In this document: positions 1 through 8,659 of the stretch, in pieces | How positions within the stretch are numbered: the stretch's first letter is position 1 | Layout of the letters: each line of letters begins with the position of its first letter | DNA from: Planctomycetota bacterium | Lineage (GTDB): Bacteria; Planctomycetota; UBA1135; UBA2386 | Assembly (NCBI GenBank): GCA_019636245.1 | Contig: JAHBXX010000030.1 | Coordinates: 1-57,106 of the forward strand | DNA length: 57,106 nt | Direction of reading: 5' to 3' | Program-made: the position numbers and the translations under genes | The notes under the pieces: generated by a model | Told to the model about the DNA's origin: nothing | The model's input: only the letters and a program-made list of their open reading frames with translations | Database searches by the model: none

Positions 1-1
1 T

Positions 2-169
2 GAAGTCGTTCCCAGATGGGGCTACCGGGCGCTTACGAGGGATCTGGAACGGGAACGTCACCGCGCCGAACGCCACGCCGCCGAGGATGACCGGCACGCC
101 GAGCGTCGCGCGGAACGCCAACGCGTCGGACTCGTCGCACGTGTGCTTGCGTCGTTAGTGGCCCCATAG
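2..169 (+). CDS. Possible C-terminal fragment of a CDS entering from the left edge
   Basis: The second forward frame is open from the window edge to a TAG at 167-169, giving about 55 residues. The translation is rich in Arg, Glu, His and Ala, in a pattern that could form a charged helix or coiled coil (for example RDLERERHRAERHAAEDD), and ends in a short hydrophobic tail. No start codon lies inside the window. The other frames in this stretch are broken or look less protein-like. I do not recognise a family, and chance openness in GC-rich DNA is a real alternative. Confidence 0.35.
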   Translation, partial: EVVPRWGYRALTRDLERERHRAERHAAEDDRHAERRAERQRVGLVARVLASLVAP

Positions 170-182
170 GACCTGCCAGCAC

Positions 183-1577
183 TCATCTTCCGATGGTGAC
201 TCCGTCGCATCTCAGGATACCGCTTAGCAAATAGGGTCCAATCACAACACCCTCGTCGTTTCCCGGCCACGTGGCCAGCACCCGAACTTCAATTGTCTGC
301 GGCACAGACTCAGCCGCCAGTCTCCATCGAGCCGTAAAGTCGCCATTGGCACTCACAACCAAATCGGCAACACGTCTCGCTCCGTCACCAATCATCCAAG
401 AAAGTCTGAGGCCGGCTCGCTCGGTCTGGGAGAGGCCGCGGCAGGTTCCCGTCATCTCAATTTCGTCCCGTCGCTTGGAGCGGACTTGCACCGAGAGGCA
501 TTGCGTAGCATCCGGCATCACGTCGAACCGGGCGTTCTCGGTCTGTTTACCCTGAGACAGAGCAGTGATCGATAATTCCATGCCCTTGCTACCCAGAACC
601 GATACCCGAGCCTCACGACCTTCTGGCCAGTCTTCAATAACTGCAACCCCGTCGGCGCCGGTAGTCGTAGACCGAGAGACAACGCCCAGTTCGCCTCCTG
701 CGCCCGCCGGAACTCGGTCTGGTCTCCATCCCGCCAAGACAGGCGAAGACGTGGTGAGCGCGCTAACCCGCAAGCCACCTATTGGCGCTCCGCTGCCGTC
801 GACTACGAGCACTCTCCAGTCATGTCCGCTGACCAGATCAAAGTCGACTTGGCTTGCGGCTTGTTGGATTCCGTCAAGCGATTTGACGCTGGGAATCGAA
901 GTGCCATAAACTGCAACCAGCACGCTTCCTTGCGGCCACCCTTGAGTTAGGGCGACCCGGTAGAGGCCGGCCGAGTCAGTTCGACACAGCAATGTCGGCT
1001 CAGGCCACGGAGCGGTCTTGGCCAACAGACCCTCAGGAGAAACGAGATGTAGGGTCGCACTGTCAGCCGGTTGTTCATTATAGTCACGGACCTGACCAAA
1101 CAAGACCAACTCTGGCGTGTAGACAATGCGATGATGATGCGCTTGCAGATCAACCAGCCGTGGAACATTGAGTAGCATGCCAGTTGCACATTCAGCCCTC
1201 AGTAATGCGGATGTACCACCGAGCGTTCTTGGAAGGCTGCATTGCCCTCGATCGTCCGACACGTTCTGAGTCGTCCCCTCGGTTGATTCCAGGAGAACTC
1301 TGACTCCGGGGACTCCCGCTCCCGAGTTGATACTGACTACTCGTACCTGGATAGCCGAAGCCGCTTTGTCCTGCTCCATGCCAATCCTCTCGCTTGTGAT
1401 GCCGTCGTCGCGGACAACACCAGCCGATTGTTCTCGCTCCGCAGATTGCTCCGAAGAAGCTTGTTGCGGCGATGACGCCCTATCCGGTGCCGTCTCACCG
1501 CCGCGCCAGAACAGGAGATAGCCGAGGCAGGCGGCAACCAGAAGGGCGGCGAGCGCAAGCCAGATAGGGCGGTTCAT
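183..1577 (-). CDS. Membrane-anchored protein with repeated Ig-like / carboxypeptidase-regulatory-like domains, function unknown
   Basis: The 464-aa protein starts with a hydrophobic segment at about residues 5-24 (IWLALAALLVAACLGYLLFW), likely a single membrane anchor or signal anchor. A Ser/Gln/Glu-rich linker follows to about residue 75, then several all-beta segments. Phrases such as GAGVPGVRVLLESTEG and SGAPIGGLRVSALTTS, each followed by a D-x-G turn, are typical of carboxypeptidase-regulatory-like or Ig-like modules. The start overlaps the stop of the upstream 114-aa gene by one base (TGATG), so the two are probably co-transcribed and translationally coupled. G+C is clearly lower than in most of the window. 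I see no catalytic motif. An extracytoplasmic adhesive or scaffold role is only an inference. Confidence 0.7.
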   Translation of the reverse strand: MNRPIWLALAALLVAACLGYLLFWRGGETAPDRASSPQQASSEQSAEREQSAGVVRDDGITSERIGMEQDKAASAIQVRVVSINSGAGVPGVRVLLESTEGTTQNVSDDRGQCSLPRTLGGTSALLRAECATGMLLNVPRLVDLQAHHHRIVYTPELVLFGQVRDYNEQPADSATLHLVSPEGLLAKTAPWPEPTLLCRTDSAGLYRVALTQGWPQGSVLVAVYGTSIPSVKSLDGIQQAASQVDFDLVSGHDWRVLVVDGSGAPIGGLRVSALTTSSPVLAGWRPDRVPAGAGGELGVVSRSTTTGADGVAVIEDWPEGREARVSVLGSKGMELSITALSQGKQTENARFDVMPDATQCLSVQVRSKRRDEIEMTGTCRGLSQTERAGLRLSWMIGDGARRVADLVVSANGDFTARWRLAAESVPQTIEVRVLATWPGNDEGVVIGPYLLSGILRCDGVTIGR

Positions 1578-1921
1578 CAGGGCACTGCTGTGACAGACTC
1601 CACGTTCGGGCCTGTCTCGATCTCGACCTCAACCCCGGAGTCTTCCGCCTCCGCTTCATCGAGGAGATCCTTCTCTCCAGATGAGAGGCTCGGATCGTCC
1701 GCCCGGATCCTGAGGACCTTCTGTCCTTCCCGCCACAGGACATACCAAGTGATTTCTCCCTGAGCCTGAGTCGTGACCCGATCCGAGACGTAGGTGCCCT
1801 TGTCCGCCGTGACCCAGGCGGATCCGTCCCACTTCTGGCTGGTGTACTGTTGTGCGTTGGCCGGTGCCAACGAGACCAAGAGCGTTAGTGCCAGCCACAC
1901 ACCCCGAGCAGAGTGTTTCAT
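1577..1921 (-). CDS. Small secreted protein of unknown function
   Basis: The 114-aa product begins MKHSARGVWLALTLLVSLAP with an ANA-QQ junction, a good Sec signal peptide with likely cleavage after Ala23. The mature part is short, polar and beta-like (Trp, Tyr, Val and Thr alternating), with an acidic stretch near LLDEAEAEDSGVEVEIE. A strong ribosome-binding site, GGAGG, lies 7 bases before the ATG, and a candidate promoter sits just upstream. It is the first gene of a two-gene unit with the membrane-anchored 464-aa protein, whose start overlaps its stop. I recognise no family. It may be a periplasmic partner of its neighbour. Confidence 0.7.
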   Translation of the reverse strand: MKHSARGVWLALTLLVSLAPANAQQYTSQKWDGSAWVTADKGTYVSDRVTTQAQGEITWYVLWREGQKVLRIRADDPSLSSGEKDLLDEAEAEDSGVEVEIETGPNVESVTAVP

Positions 1922-1952
1922 GAGATATCCTCCGTTTTGGGGTGGTCCGCAG

Positions 1953-1982
1953 AAGCTAGCGTCAGTGTTGGCGGTCTGGCAA
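1953..1982 (-). promoter_or_regulatory. Candidate sigma70-type promoter for the two secreted-protein genes
   Basis: On the reverse strand TTGCCA (1982-1977) and TAGCTT (1958-1953) are separated by 18 bases. Transcription would start about 25 bases before the strong GGAGG ribosome-binding site of the gene ending at 1921. Assigned by eye from consensus boxes and position only. Confidence 0.35.
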
Positions 1983-2260
1983 GCGCATTCAACGCGATCG
2001 ACTCCGGAGTCCGGTTCGGGCGACTGCTCGCCAGCTCCCGCGTGTGCGGACGGGCTACAGCGGCCCCTAGGCGCCAGCGACGACGCCTCGCACTTGCGCC
2101 CGCGCGGGCCGCGTGCTTTTCTCGGTCCGACCTCCGGTCTGACATCGCTGTCAGCGGGGGGCCGTCTGACCTCAGCCGTCCGTGGCTACCTGCCGGCGCT
2201 CGAAGTGATCCGAAATGCCGGCAGGACGGGGTCTTCGACCTCTCTCGCAAAGCGGAAGAG
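1983..2260. other. Gene-poor spacer between tRNA-Val and the secreted-protein pair
   Basis: I see no convincing gene here. Open frames on both strands lack protein-like composition and run through the tRNA. The only structure noted is a perfect 6-bp inverted repeat with a 4-base loop at 2139-2154 (CTGACA and TGTCAG), without a T-run. It could be a weak hairpin downstream of the leftward-transcribed tRNA, but I would not call it a terminator. Confidence 0.4.
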
Positions 2261-2337
2261 TGGTGGGCGTTGCAGGAGTCGAACCTGCGACCCTCAGCTT
2301 GTCGAGCTGATGCTCTAGCCAACTGAGCTAAACGCCC
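2261..2337 (-). tRNA. tRNA-Val, anticodon GAC
   Basis: Reading the reverse strand from 2337, a 7-bp acceptor (GGGCGTT with AACGCCC), a D-arm GCTC/GAGC, a 5-bp anticodon stem TCAGC/GCTGA, a 5-base variable region and a T-arm GCAGG/CCTGC with TTCGAGT loop all pair. The anticodon loop reads TCGACAA, which places GAC at positions 34-36 and so decodes GUC/GUU as valine. The discriminator is A and CCA is encoded (2263-2261). The base before the anticodon (position 33) is C instead of the near-universal U, which is unusual. A weak TTGCAT / ATGCTT promoter pair with 17-base spacing lies upstream at 2354-2382. Confidence 0.93.
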
Positions 2338-2486
2338 GCACTTGCAGGCCGGGAAGCATGACGGCGGCGACGCCGGATGCAAGGGAAACCTGGTCGCCTG
2401 CCGCGATCTGTCGCCGGCCGGGCCGGCAGCAGGGCAAGTCGGCACTGCATGTCGCCCGCATGGTGCGCTACCCTGGCGCGCCCGCG

Positions 2487-3128
2487 ATGGAGCCTGCTGC
2501 ACCGATGCCCCTGCAACTCGCCCTGCGCCGGCCGCCGCGCGGCGGCAGTACGCGGCTCCAGTTCGGTCGCACCGAAGTCGTGCTGGAGGCAACACGGGGC
2601 GGCTACGCCCTGCTGTGGCTCGAGGGTCGCCAGGCGCGACGCTTCGCGCTCGGGCTCGGGCCGACGAGCGAACTCAGCGTCGCGCTTGCCGCACCGCGCC
2701 TGCCGGTGCGCGTGGCCGCGCGGGACACACTGGCCCTGGCGCCGCGCGCCCGCCTGCGCGGCTACGTGCAGGTGCCGCTGGTGCCGACGATCAGTTGCCG
2801 CGATCACGCGGGCGTGCATCGGCTGGCCGAGTTCCCGCCCGCGGAACTCGAACCCGAGTGGGACGACCGCGAGGGCACCGTCTGGCGCTGCGTGTCGCCC
2901 TTCCACGTCCGCTACCCGATCCCCGGCAGCGAGCCCAGGGTCACCGTGGCCGTCTGGCTCGCGAATCCCACCGAGACGATCGCCTCACCAGCCTACCTGC
3001 CGTTGGTGTTGGCCGACGCCGACCTGCGGCCCGTGCGCGGTGGCGTCGGCGCTCGTCCCCGGCGGCTGACGTGGAACGGTCAGGGCCTGGTTGCCACGGC
3101 GGCGGGGGCTGCGAGCGTGACGCGATGA
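2487..3128 (+). CDS. Hypothetical protein, first gene of a coupled pair
   Basis: The 213-aa soluble-looking protein is rich in beta-type sequence (GSTRLQFGRTEVVLEATRGG; LRGYVQVPLVPTISC). It has no signal peptide or membrane segment. A run of Trp, Arg and Pro around PFHVRYPIPGSEPRVTVAVW suggests a compact all-beta fold. In-frame ATGs also exist at 2460 and 2505, and none has a clear ribosome-binding site, so the start is uncertain. The stop overlaps the start of the following lipoprotein gene (ATGA at 3125-3128), so the two are probably translated together and may act together at the envelope. I do not recognise the family. Confidence 0.6.
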   Translation: MEPAAPMPLQLALRRPPRGGSTRLQFGRTEVVLEATRGGYALLWLEGRQARRFALGLGPTSELSVALAAPRLPVRVAARDTLALAPRARLRGYVQVPLVPTISCRDHAGVHRLAEFPPAELEPEWDDREGTVWRCVSPFHVRYPIPGSEPRVTVAVWLANPTETIASPAYLPLVLADADLRPVRGGVGARPRRLTWNGQGLVATAAGAASVTR

Positions 3129-4294
3129 AGGCCTGGTGGACCTGCCTCTGCCTCGGTGCGACCGCCTGCGCGCCCCCGACGGGCGACACGGAAGTCGCCG
3201 CCGAACTGCGCGCGTTGCGGCAGGTGCTCGTGGCCGGACGCGAGGCTCCGGCCCGCGCGCCGGCTGTCCAGGTGGGGGAGGTCGCCCGGGCGCTGGCCCC
3301 GATGCGCGAGGCGCTGGACGAACTGGTGCGCAACCAGCGCGAGTTGCAGCAGCGGCAGCAGTTGCTCACCGAGGAGATGCAGCGCTGGACCGCACTGCAG
3401 CTCGAGTCCGGCGCCGGTGCCCGCGGCGACGAACTGCGCGCCATGGCCTCCCGCCTGCAGCAACTGGAGGCCGCCCTCGCCGCCCAGGCGGCGCGCCAGC
3501 GGGAGGTCGAGACCTTGCTGCGGGGCGCGCTCGATCGCACCGCCGAGCACCTCGACCAGTTCCTGCTCCGGGTCGGCGCCGACGTCGACCGCGCACAGGC
3601 AACCCCCGCGGCCAGCACCGAACCGGCAGCGCCGGCCCCGGCCGAGCCGCTCCAGGAGCGCGCGAGCCTGGGCGGGCGACGCGGTTCCGTCCTGGCCTGG
3701 TGGGGCATGGCGGGGCTGGCCACCCTGATCGCCGGGGTGCTCTGCTGGCGGCGGTGGCGCCTGGTCCTCGCCATGAGCCGTCCCGAACGCCGGGCCCCGC
3801 CGCGACCGGAACCAACCGAGGGTGCCGCCGACGTCCAGGAGATCTGGGCGGCTGCCGCGTTGCTGGGCGAGGCGGTCGGACGGCTGCGCGATGCGCAGCC
3901 CGCGGGGGACCAAGGGGGCGCCGCCGGCGCAGCCGAGCCCTCGTTCCCCCCCGGCGACGAACCGATCGTGCTCGCCGACGACCTGCCGCTTCCTGGCGTC
4001 GCGCCGACGCCGCCCCCGGCCGGTGCCGCCGGCGGCGGCGCGGTCGCCGCGCGGCGCAGCGAGCCGGCGGCGATCACCTGGCGCCTGCGAACGGGCGATC
4101 CGGCCGGCTCGATGCAGGCCGTGCTGGGCCTGCTGCAGTCGGATCCGCGGGTGCTGCGCCGGCCCGAGCCGATCGTGCGGTGCTCGCGCGACAGCCTCGA
4201 GGTTTCGTTCCGCTGCCTGCCGGATCTGCCGGCGGGGGAGCGCAGCCACCTCGAGCAGCGCCTGCGGGCGGCCTGCACCGCAGCCACCCCCTGA
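3125..4294 (+). CDS. Lipoprotein-like coiled-coil membrane protein of unknown function
   Basis: The 389-aa product begins MKAWWTCLCLGATACAP, which reads as a lipoprotein signal with a possible lipobox ending at Cys15. Residues about 25-160 are a heptad-rich coiled coil (ELRALRQVL, QRELQQRQQLLTEEMQ, RLQQLEAALAAQAARQ). A single membrane helix follows at about 186-208 (VLAWWGMAGLATLIAGVLCW). The remainder is a cytoplasmic-type Pro/Ala-rich region and a small folded C-terminal segment. Having both a signal and an internal helix could mean a periplasmic coiled coil tethered to the inner membrane. Its start overlaps the previous stop (ATGA). No enzymatic motif is visible. Confidence 0.65.
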   Translation: MKAWWTCLCLGATACAPPTGDTEVAAELRALRQVLVAGREAPARAPAVQVGEVARALAPMREALDELVRNQRELQQRQQLLTEEMQRWTALQLESGAGARGDELRAMASRLQQLEAALAAQAARQREVETLLRGALDRTAEHLDQFLLRVGADVDRAQATPAASTEPAAPAPAEPLQERASLGGRRGSVLAWWGMAGLATLIAGVLCWRRWRLVLAMSRPERRAPPRPEPTEGAADVQEIWAAAALLGEAVGRLRDAQPAGDQGGAAGAAEPSFPPGDEPIVLADDLPLPGVAPTPPPAGAAGGGAVAARRSEPAAITWRLRTGDPAGSMQAVLGLLQSDPRVLRRPEPIVRCSRDSLEVSFRCLPDLPAGERSHLEQRLRAACTAATP

Positions 4295-4394
4295 GACGCC
4301 TGTGGTTCGCCAACGAGAATTCGCCGCCGGCTGCGGCGGTCGCTAACGTCCGCCCTCTCGACACCCCCATCCGCAGACACAGGAGCAGACTCGC

Positions 4395-5501
4395 ATGATC
4401 ATCGGTGTTCCCAAGGAGATCAAAGCCCAGGAGAACCGCGTCGGCGCCGTGCCGGCCATGGTGTTGGATCTCGTGGGGGCGGGCCACACCGTCCTGGTGG
4501 AGGGCGGTGCCGGCCTCGGCGCCGGGGTGGCCGACGAGTCCTACCGGGCGGTCGGCGCCAAGCTCGTCGGCAGCGCGGCCGAGGTCTATGGCCAAGCCGA
4601 CATGATCGTCAAGGTCAAGGAGCCCCTGCCCGCCGAGTACAAGCTGATCCGCAAGGGCCAGATCCTGTTCACCTACTTCCACTTCGCGGCCAGCCGGGAG
4701 CTGACCGACGCGATGCTGGCCTCCGGCGCGCACTGCTTCGCCTACGAGACGTTGGTGCATCGCCATTCGCTGCCGCTGCTGACGCCGATGAGCGAGGTCG
4801 CGGGCCGCATGGCGGTGCAGGTCGGCGCCGTGTGCCTCGAGAAGCACAACGGCGGCCGCGGCATCCTGCTCGGTGGCGTGCCCGGCGTCGAACCGGCCAC
4901 CGTGGTGATCCTGGGCGGCGGCGTCGTCGGCACCAATGCCGCCAAGATGGCGGCCGGCCTCGGCGCCGACGTGCGGCTGATGGACATCGACCTCGACCGG
5001 CTGCGCTACCTCAGCGACGTGATGCCGGCGAACGTCACGCTGCTGCACAGTTCGCCGATCGCGATCCGCGAACAGATCGTGCACGCCGACCTGGTCATCG
5101 GCGCCGTGCTGGTGCAGGGAGCCCGCGCGCCGCGCCTGATCAGGCGCGAGGACCTCAAGGTGATGAAGGACGGGGCCGTGATCGTCGACGTGGCCGTCGA
5201 CCAGGGCGGATGCATCGAGACCTGCCGGCCGACGACGCATGCCGATCCGACCTACGTGGTCGACGGCGTGCTGCACTACTGCGTCGCCAACATGCCCGGC
5301 GCCGTGCCGCGCACCTCGACGTTCGGCCTCACCAACGCGACGGGCCCATGGGCCCGCAAGCTCGCCGGCATGGGGGCGCAGAAGGCCGCGCAGGACGCCG
5401 TGCTCGGCACCGCCGCCAACATCCTGGCCGGCGCCTGCACACACCAGGGCGTCGCCGAGGCGTTCGGCCTGCCGTTCCGCGCTCCCGGCTCGGTGCTGTG
5501 A
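4395..5501 (+). CDS. ald: Alanine dehydrogenase
   Basis: The 368-aa protein matches the usual family length and should interconvert L-alanine with pyruvate plus ammonia using NAD(H) in the cytoplasm. It opens with the family signature [16 protein letters not shown]. Other recognisable elements are the lysine in KVKEPLP, the active-site histidine in TYFHFAAS, and the dinucleotide-binding loop [16 protein letters not shown] with the acidic end RLMDID. The aspartate in DVAVDQGG and the conserved [11 protein letters not shown] are also present. An AGGAG ribosome-binding site precedes the ATG by about 10 bases. The stop overlaps the GTG start of uppP, suggesting co-expression. Alanine could feed D-Ala synthesis for peptidoglycan, since ddl is also in the window, but that link is inference. 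Confidence 0.96.
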   Translation: MIIGVPKEIKAQENRVGAVPAMVLDLVGAGHTVLVEGGAGLGAGVADESYRAVGAKLVGSAAEVYGQADMIVKVKEPLPAEYKLIRKGQILFTYFHFAASRELTDAMLASGAHCFAYETLVHRHSLPLLTPMSEVAGRMAVQVGAVCLEKHNGGRGILLGGVPGVEPATVVILGGGVVGTNAAKMAAGLGADVRLMDIDLDRLRYLSDVMPANVTLLHSSPIAIREQIVHADLVIGAVLVQGARAPRLIRREDLKVMKDGAVIVDVAVDQGGCIETCRPTTHADPTYVVDGVLHYCVANMPGAVPRTSTFGLTNATGPWARKLAGMGAQKAAQDAVLGTAANILAGACTHQGVAEAFGLPFRAPGSVL

Positions 5502-6346
5502 CCGCGCTGGCCGCTGCCGCAGGTCCGCCGCTGTCGCTGTTCGATGCTCTGGTGCTGGGCCTCGTCGAAGGCGTCACCGAGTTCCTGCCGATCTCGAGCA
5601 CGGGCCACCTGATCGTCGCCCAGCGGCTGCTCGGACTGGAGGCAGGCCTCGACAACAATGCCTTCTCGATCGGGATCCAGATGGGGGCGATCACGGCGAT
5701 CCTGGTGCTCTATTGGCGTCGGCTGCTCGACGCGGCGCGCACCGTCGCCCGACCGACTCGCGGCGCGCCCAACCTGCTGTGGCAGATCGCGATCGCGGCG
5801 TTCCCGGCCGCCTTCGTCGGGCTGCTGCTCGACGACTGGATCGACGCCCACCTGTTCTCGGCCCGTGTGGTCGCCGGCACGCTGGTCCTGGGCGGCGTGC
5901 TGCTGCTCTGGCTCGAACACCTGCTGCGCCGCGCCGCTCCCGCCACCCGCGAACTGGCGACGATGTCCTACCGGACCGCGCTCTGGATCGGTTGCTTCCA
6001 ATGCCTGGCGCTGCTGCCGGGCACGAGCCGGTCCGGGGCGACGATCGGCGGCGCGCTGCTGCTCGGGCTGTCCCGCACCGCCGCCGCGGAGTTCTCGTTC
6101 CTGGTCGGCCTGCCGATCCTCTACGGCGCCTCGCTGTTCAAGCTGGCGCGGCGGCCCGAACTGCTGCAGGGCGATCTGGTGCCGGCGTTCGTCGTCGGCA
6201 CCGTCGTCTCGTTCCTGAGCGCGCTGGTGGTCGTGCGGCCCTTCGTGCGCTTCCTGCGGCACCACACCTTCCTGCCGTTCGCGTGGTACCGGATCCTCGC
6301 CGGTTCGGCCCTGGCCGGCGCGTGCGGGCTCGGCTGGCTCGCGTGA
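5498..6346 (+). CDS. uppP: Undecaprenyl-diphosphatase (BacA/UppP)
   Basis: The 282-aa polytopic membrane protein dephosphorylates undecaprenyl diphosphate to recycle the lipid carrier for peptidoglycan and other wall polymers. Both family signatures are present: the Glu-rich [13 protein letters not shown] near the N terminus and [12 protein letters not shown] in the second half. These form the active site with the conserved Glu, Ser and Arg. Seven or eight hydrophobic segments fit the family. I chose the GTG at 5498 because it overlaps the ald stop (GTGA) and gives the expected length. No ATG lies nearby in frame. The coupling to ald and the presence of ddl point to ordinary peptidoglycan synthesis. 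Confidence 0.95.
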   Translation: MTALAAAAGPPLSLFDALVLGLVEGVTEFLPISSTGHLIVAQRLLGLEAGLDNNAFSIGIQMGAITAILVLYWRRLLDAARTVARPTRGAPNLLWQIAIAAFPAAFVGLLLDDWIDAHLFSARVVAGTLVLGGVLLLWLEHLLRRAAPATRELATMSYRTALWIGCFQCLALLPGTSRSGATIGGALLLGLSRTAAAEFSFLVGLPILYGASLFKLARRPELLQGDLVPAFVVGTVVSFLSALVVVRPFVRFLRHHTFLPFAWYRILAGSALAGACGLGWLA

Positions 6347-6359
6347 GCCGGCGGCCGGC

Positions 6360-6650
6360 TCAGTCGCGCCGGTAGCCGAGGTCGCGCAGCACCATCAGCA
6401 CCTCGCTCCAGCTCGGGAACGGACGCCCGTGCTGCCGCTTGAAGCGGTCGAGCGCTTCGATGAACTCCAGCACCTCGGCATCGATCTCCGCCAGCTGGGG
6501 CGCGGCCCGATCGGGCGCATCCGCCTGGTCGCGGCGACGTTTCGCGGGGCGACCGCCGGTGGCGGGGGGGCGCTGCGCCGGCGCCTTCGTGCCCGGCCGG
6601 GTCGCCGTGCGCTGCTTCTTGCCGAGGGTGCCCATGGCCACGCGATTCAT
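6360..6650 (-). CDS. Small basic hypothetical protein
   Basis: The 96-aa protein has a long, very basic, Pro/Ala-rich N-terminal half ([17 protein letters not shown]) and a compact acidic-hydrophobic C-terminal half ([19 protein letters not shown] followed by [15 protein letters not shown]) that looks like a short helical domain. The ATG at 6650 overlaps the mtnA stop (ATGA), which supports this start over the internal ATG at 6635. It is the last gene of the purC-mtnA unit. The charge pattern would suit nucleic-acid binding, but I do not recognise a family. Confidence 0.6.
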   Translation of the reverse strand: MNRVAMGTLGKKQRTATRPGTKAPAQRPPATGGRPAKRRRDQADAPDRAAPQLAEIDAEVLEFIEALDRFKRQHGRPFPSWSEVLMVLRDLGYRRD

Positions 6651-7705
6651 CGGCCGGAACCGAGCGCCGTCTTGAAGGCGACGTCGAAGGGGGCCGTGAG
6701 CACCCCACGATCGGTGACGAAGCTGGCGACGAGGCGGCCTGGGGTGACGTCGAAGGCCGGGTTGCGCGCGGGGATGCCGGGGGCGGCCACCGACTGCCCT
6801 GCAAGCTGCAGCACTTCGTCGGCGTCCCGTTCCTCGATCGGGATCGACCGGCCCTCGGCGAGCGTCAGGTCGAAGGTCGACGCCGGGGCGGCGACGTGGA
6901 AGGGCACCCCGTGCGCGGCGCTGGCCAGCGCCAGGCCGTAGGTACCCACCTTGTTGGCGAAGTCGCCGTTGCGGGCGATGCGGTCGGCCCCGACCAGCAC
7001 GAGGTCGACGGCGCCGCGCGCGATCAGGCCGGGGGCGGCCGCATCGACGACGACCTGCACCGGGATGCCCGCTGCCCCAAGTTCGAGGGCCGTCAACCGG
7101 GCCCCCTGCAACAGCGGCCGGGTCTCGTCGGCGAGCACGCGGAACCGCCGGCCGGCGCGCCACGCGGCGAACAGGATGCCGAGCGCCGTGCCTTCGCCGG
7201 CGGTCGCCAGCCTGCCGGTGTTGCAGTGGGTCAGCACGGTGGCGCCGTCGCGCACCAGCGGCGCGCCGTGTGCGGCGATGCGCCGCGAGGCGGCGACGTC
7301 GTCGGCGTGCACGGCGCAGGCCTCGCGCCACACGGCCGCGAGGCAGGGCTCACGGTCGACGGCGGCCAGACAACGATCGAGGGCCCATTGCAGGTTGACG
7401 GCCGTCGGTCTGGCGGCCGCGAGCCTGGCGGCCACGAGGCGGGCCCGCTCCACGAAGGCGCCTTCTTCGACCTGCGACTGCAGGCCGAGGACCAGGCCGT
7501 AGGCGGCGGCCACGCCGATCGCCGGTGCGCCGCGCACCACCAGGCTCCGGATCGCCTCGACGACGTCGCCGGCCGAGCGCAGGCGGAGCACCCGCCGCTC
7601 GTGGGGCAGCCGGGTCTGGTCGAGCACCTCCAGATGACCACGCTCGCCGCCACACCAGACCAGGGTCGGCGGCAGGGGAGCGACCGGGCCGCCGGCGGCG
7701 GTCAC
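6647..7705 (-). CDS. mtnA: S-methyl-5-thioribose-1-phosphate isomerase
   Basis: The 352-aa enzyme converts methylthioribose-1-phosphate to methylthioribulose-1-phosphate in methionine salvage. Diagnostic segments include [18 protein letters not shown] near the N terminus, the catalytic cysteine in LTHCNTG, and the catalytic aspartate in [19 protein letters not shown]. The frame stays open far upstream, inside purC. I chose the GTG at 7705 because it overlaps the purC stop (GTGA) and gives the usual family length. No other methionine-salvage gene (mtnB, C, D or K) is visible in the window. Pairing with purC, a purine gene, is odd, but adenine is a product of methylthioadenosine breakdown, so a purine link is possible. 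Confidence 0.94.
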   Translation of the reverse strand: MTAAGGPVAPLPPTLVWCGGERGHLEVLDQTRLPHERRVLRLRSAGDVVEAIRSLVVRGAPAIGVAAAYGLVLGLQSQVEEGAFVERARLVAARLAAARPTAVNLQWALDRCLAAVDREPCLAAVWREACAVHADDVAASRRIAAHGAPLVRDGATVLTHCNTGRLATAGEGTALGILFAAWRAGRRFRVLADETRPLLQGARLTALELGAAGIPVQVVVDAAAPGLIARGAVDLVLVGADRIARNGDFANKVGTYGLALASAAHGVPFHVAAPASTFDLTLAEGRSIPIEERDADEVLQLAGQSVAAPGIPARNPAFDVTPGRLVASFVTDRGVLTAPFDVAFKTALGSGR

Positions 7706-8607
7706 CGGCGGTCGACGCCCGTCAGGCGCCGTTCGATGTCGCGGTAGGTGGCCGCGGTGCGTTCGACGACCTCGGCGGGCAACGCCGGTGGCGGCGGCGA
7801 CTTGTCCCAGCCGGTGCCCAGCAGCCAGTCGCGCAGGTACTGCTTGTCGAACGAGGTCGGCCGCGCTCCCGGTCGGACCTCGTCCGCGGGCCAGAAGCGG
7901 CTCGAGTCGGGGGTCAGGCACTCGTCGATCAGCAGCAGCCGCCCGCCGAGCAGGCCGAACTCGAACTTCGTGTCGGCGATGACGATGCCGCGGCTGCGGG
8001 CATGCGCCGCGCCGCGGCGGTAGAGCGCGAGCGCGGCCCGCCGTGCGGCCTCGGCCACCGGCGCACCGATGCGTGCCACCACCTCGGCGAACGAGATCGG
8101 TTCGTCATGGCCTTGCGCCGCCTTCGTCGACGGCGTCAGGATCGGCGGCTCGAGCTGGCTGGCGTGCTGCAGCCCGGGCGGCAGGGCGATGCCGCTGATC
8201 GAGCCGGTGCGCTGGTAGTCCTGCCAGCCGCTGCCGGTCAGGTAGCCGCGCACGACCCACTCGACCGGCAGCGGCTCGCAGCGCCGGCAGCGCATCGTGC
8301 GGCCGCGCAGCAGCGGCTTGAACTCGGCCGGCACGTCCGGCCAGGCGTCGACGTCGGTCGACAGCAGGTGGTTCGGACAGACGTCGGCCAGCAGGCGGAA
8401 CCAGAACGCCGAGGTCGCGGTCAGCACCTGGCCCTTGCCCGGGATGGCCTCGCGCATGACCACGTCGAAGGCCGACACCCGGTCGCTGGCCACCAGCAGC
8501 AGGTCGTCGCCGAGCGCGAACACTTCGCGGACCTTGCCGCGACCGAGGCGACGGCAGAACGGCAGGTCGATCGACGACAGCGGAGCTTCGTGCACGGCCC
8601 CGATCAT
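7702..8607 (-). CDS. purC: Phosphoribosylaminoimidazole-succinocarboxamide synthase
   Basis: The 301-aa enzyme joins CAIR and aspartate with ATP to make SAICAR in de novo purine synthesis. Visible family elements are GRGKVREVFALGDDLLLVASDR at the nucleotide-binding end (cited as two adjoining pieces, GRGKVREVF and LLLVASDRVSAFD), VVRGYLTGSGWQDYQ, GHDEPISF and ADTKFEFG, followed by DECLTPDSSRFW. At about 300 residues it is of the longer type also seen in yeast and many bacteria. It leads a coupled reverse-strand unit with mtnA, whose GTG overlaps its stop. The start ATG at 8607 fits the family N terminus. Confidence 0.96.
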   Translation of the reverse strand: MIGAVHEAPLSSIDLPFCRRLGRGKVREVFALGDDLLLVASDRVSAFDVVMREAIPGKGQVLTATSAFWFRLLADVCPNHLLSTDVDAWPDVPAEFKPLLRGRTMRCRRCEPLPVEWVVRGYLTGSGWQDYQRTGSISGIALPPGLQHASQLEPPILTPSTKAAQGHDEPISFAEVVARIGAPVAEAARRAALALYRRGAAHARSRGIVIADTKFEFGLLGGRLLLIDECLTPDSSRFWPADEVRPGARPTSFDKQYLRDWLLGTGWDKSPPPPALPAEVVERTAATYRDIERRLTGVDRR

Positions 8608-8659
8608 CCGCGGCCGTGGTCGGCCGGGGAAGCGCGCCGCCGGGAATGGCCCCGGGTCG

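Noticed and set aside
2139..2154. Hairpin CTGACA-TCGC-TGTCAG as a tRNA terminator
   Set aside because: The stem is short, no T-run follows it, and its distance from the tRNA end is over 100 bases.
1918..2595. Open frames spanning the tRNA-Val region on both strands
   Set aside because: They run through the tRNA and contain its translated sequence (for example LQESNLRPSACRAD), a classic artefact.
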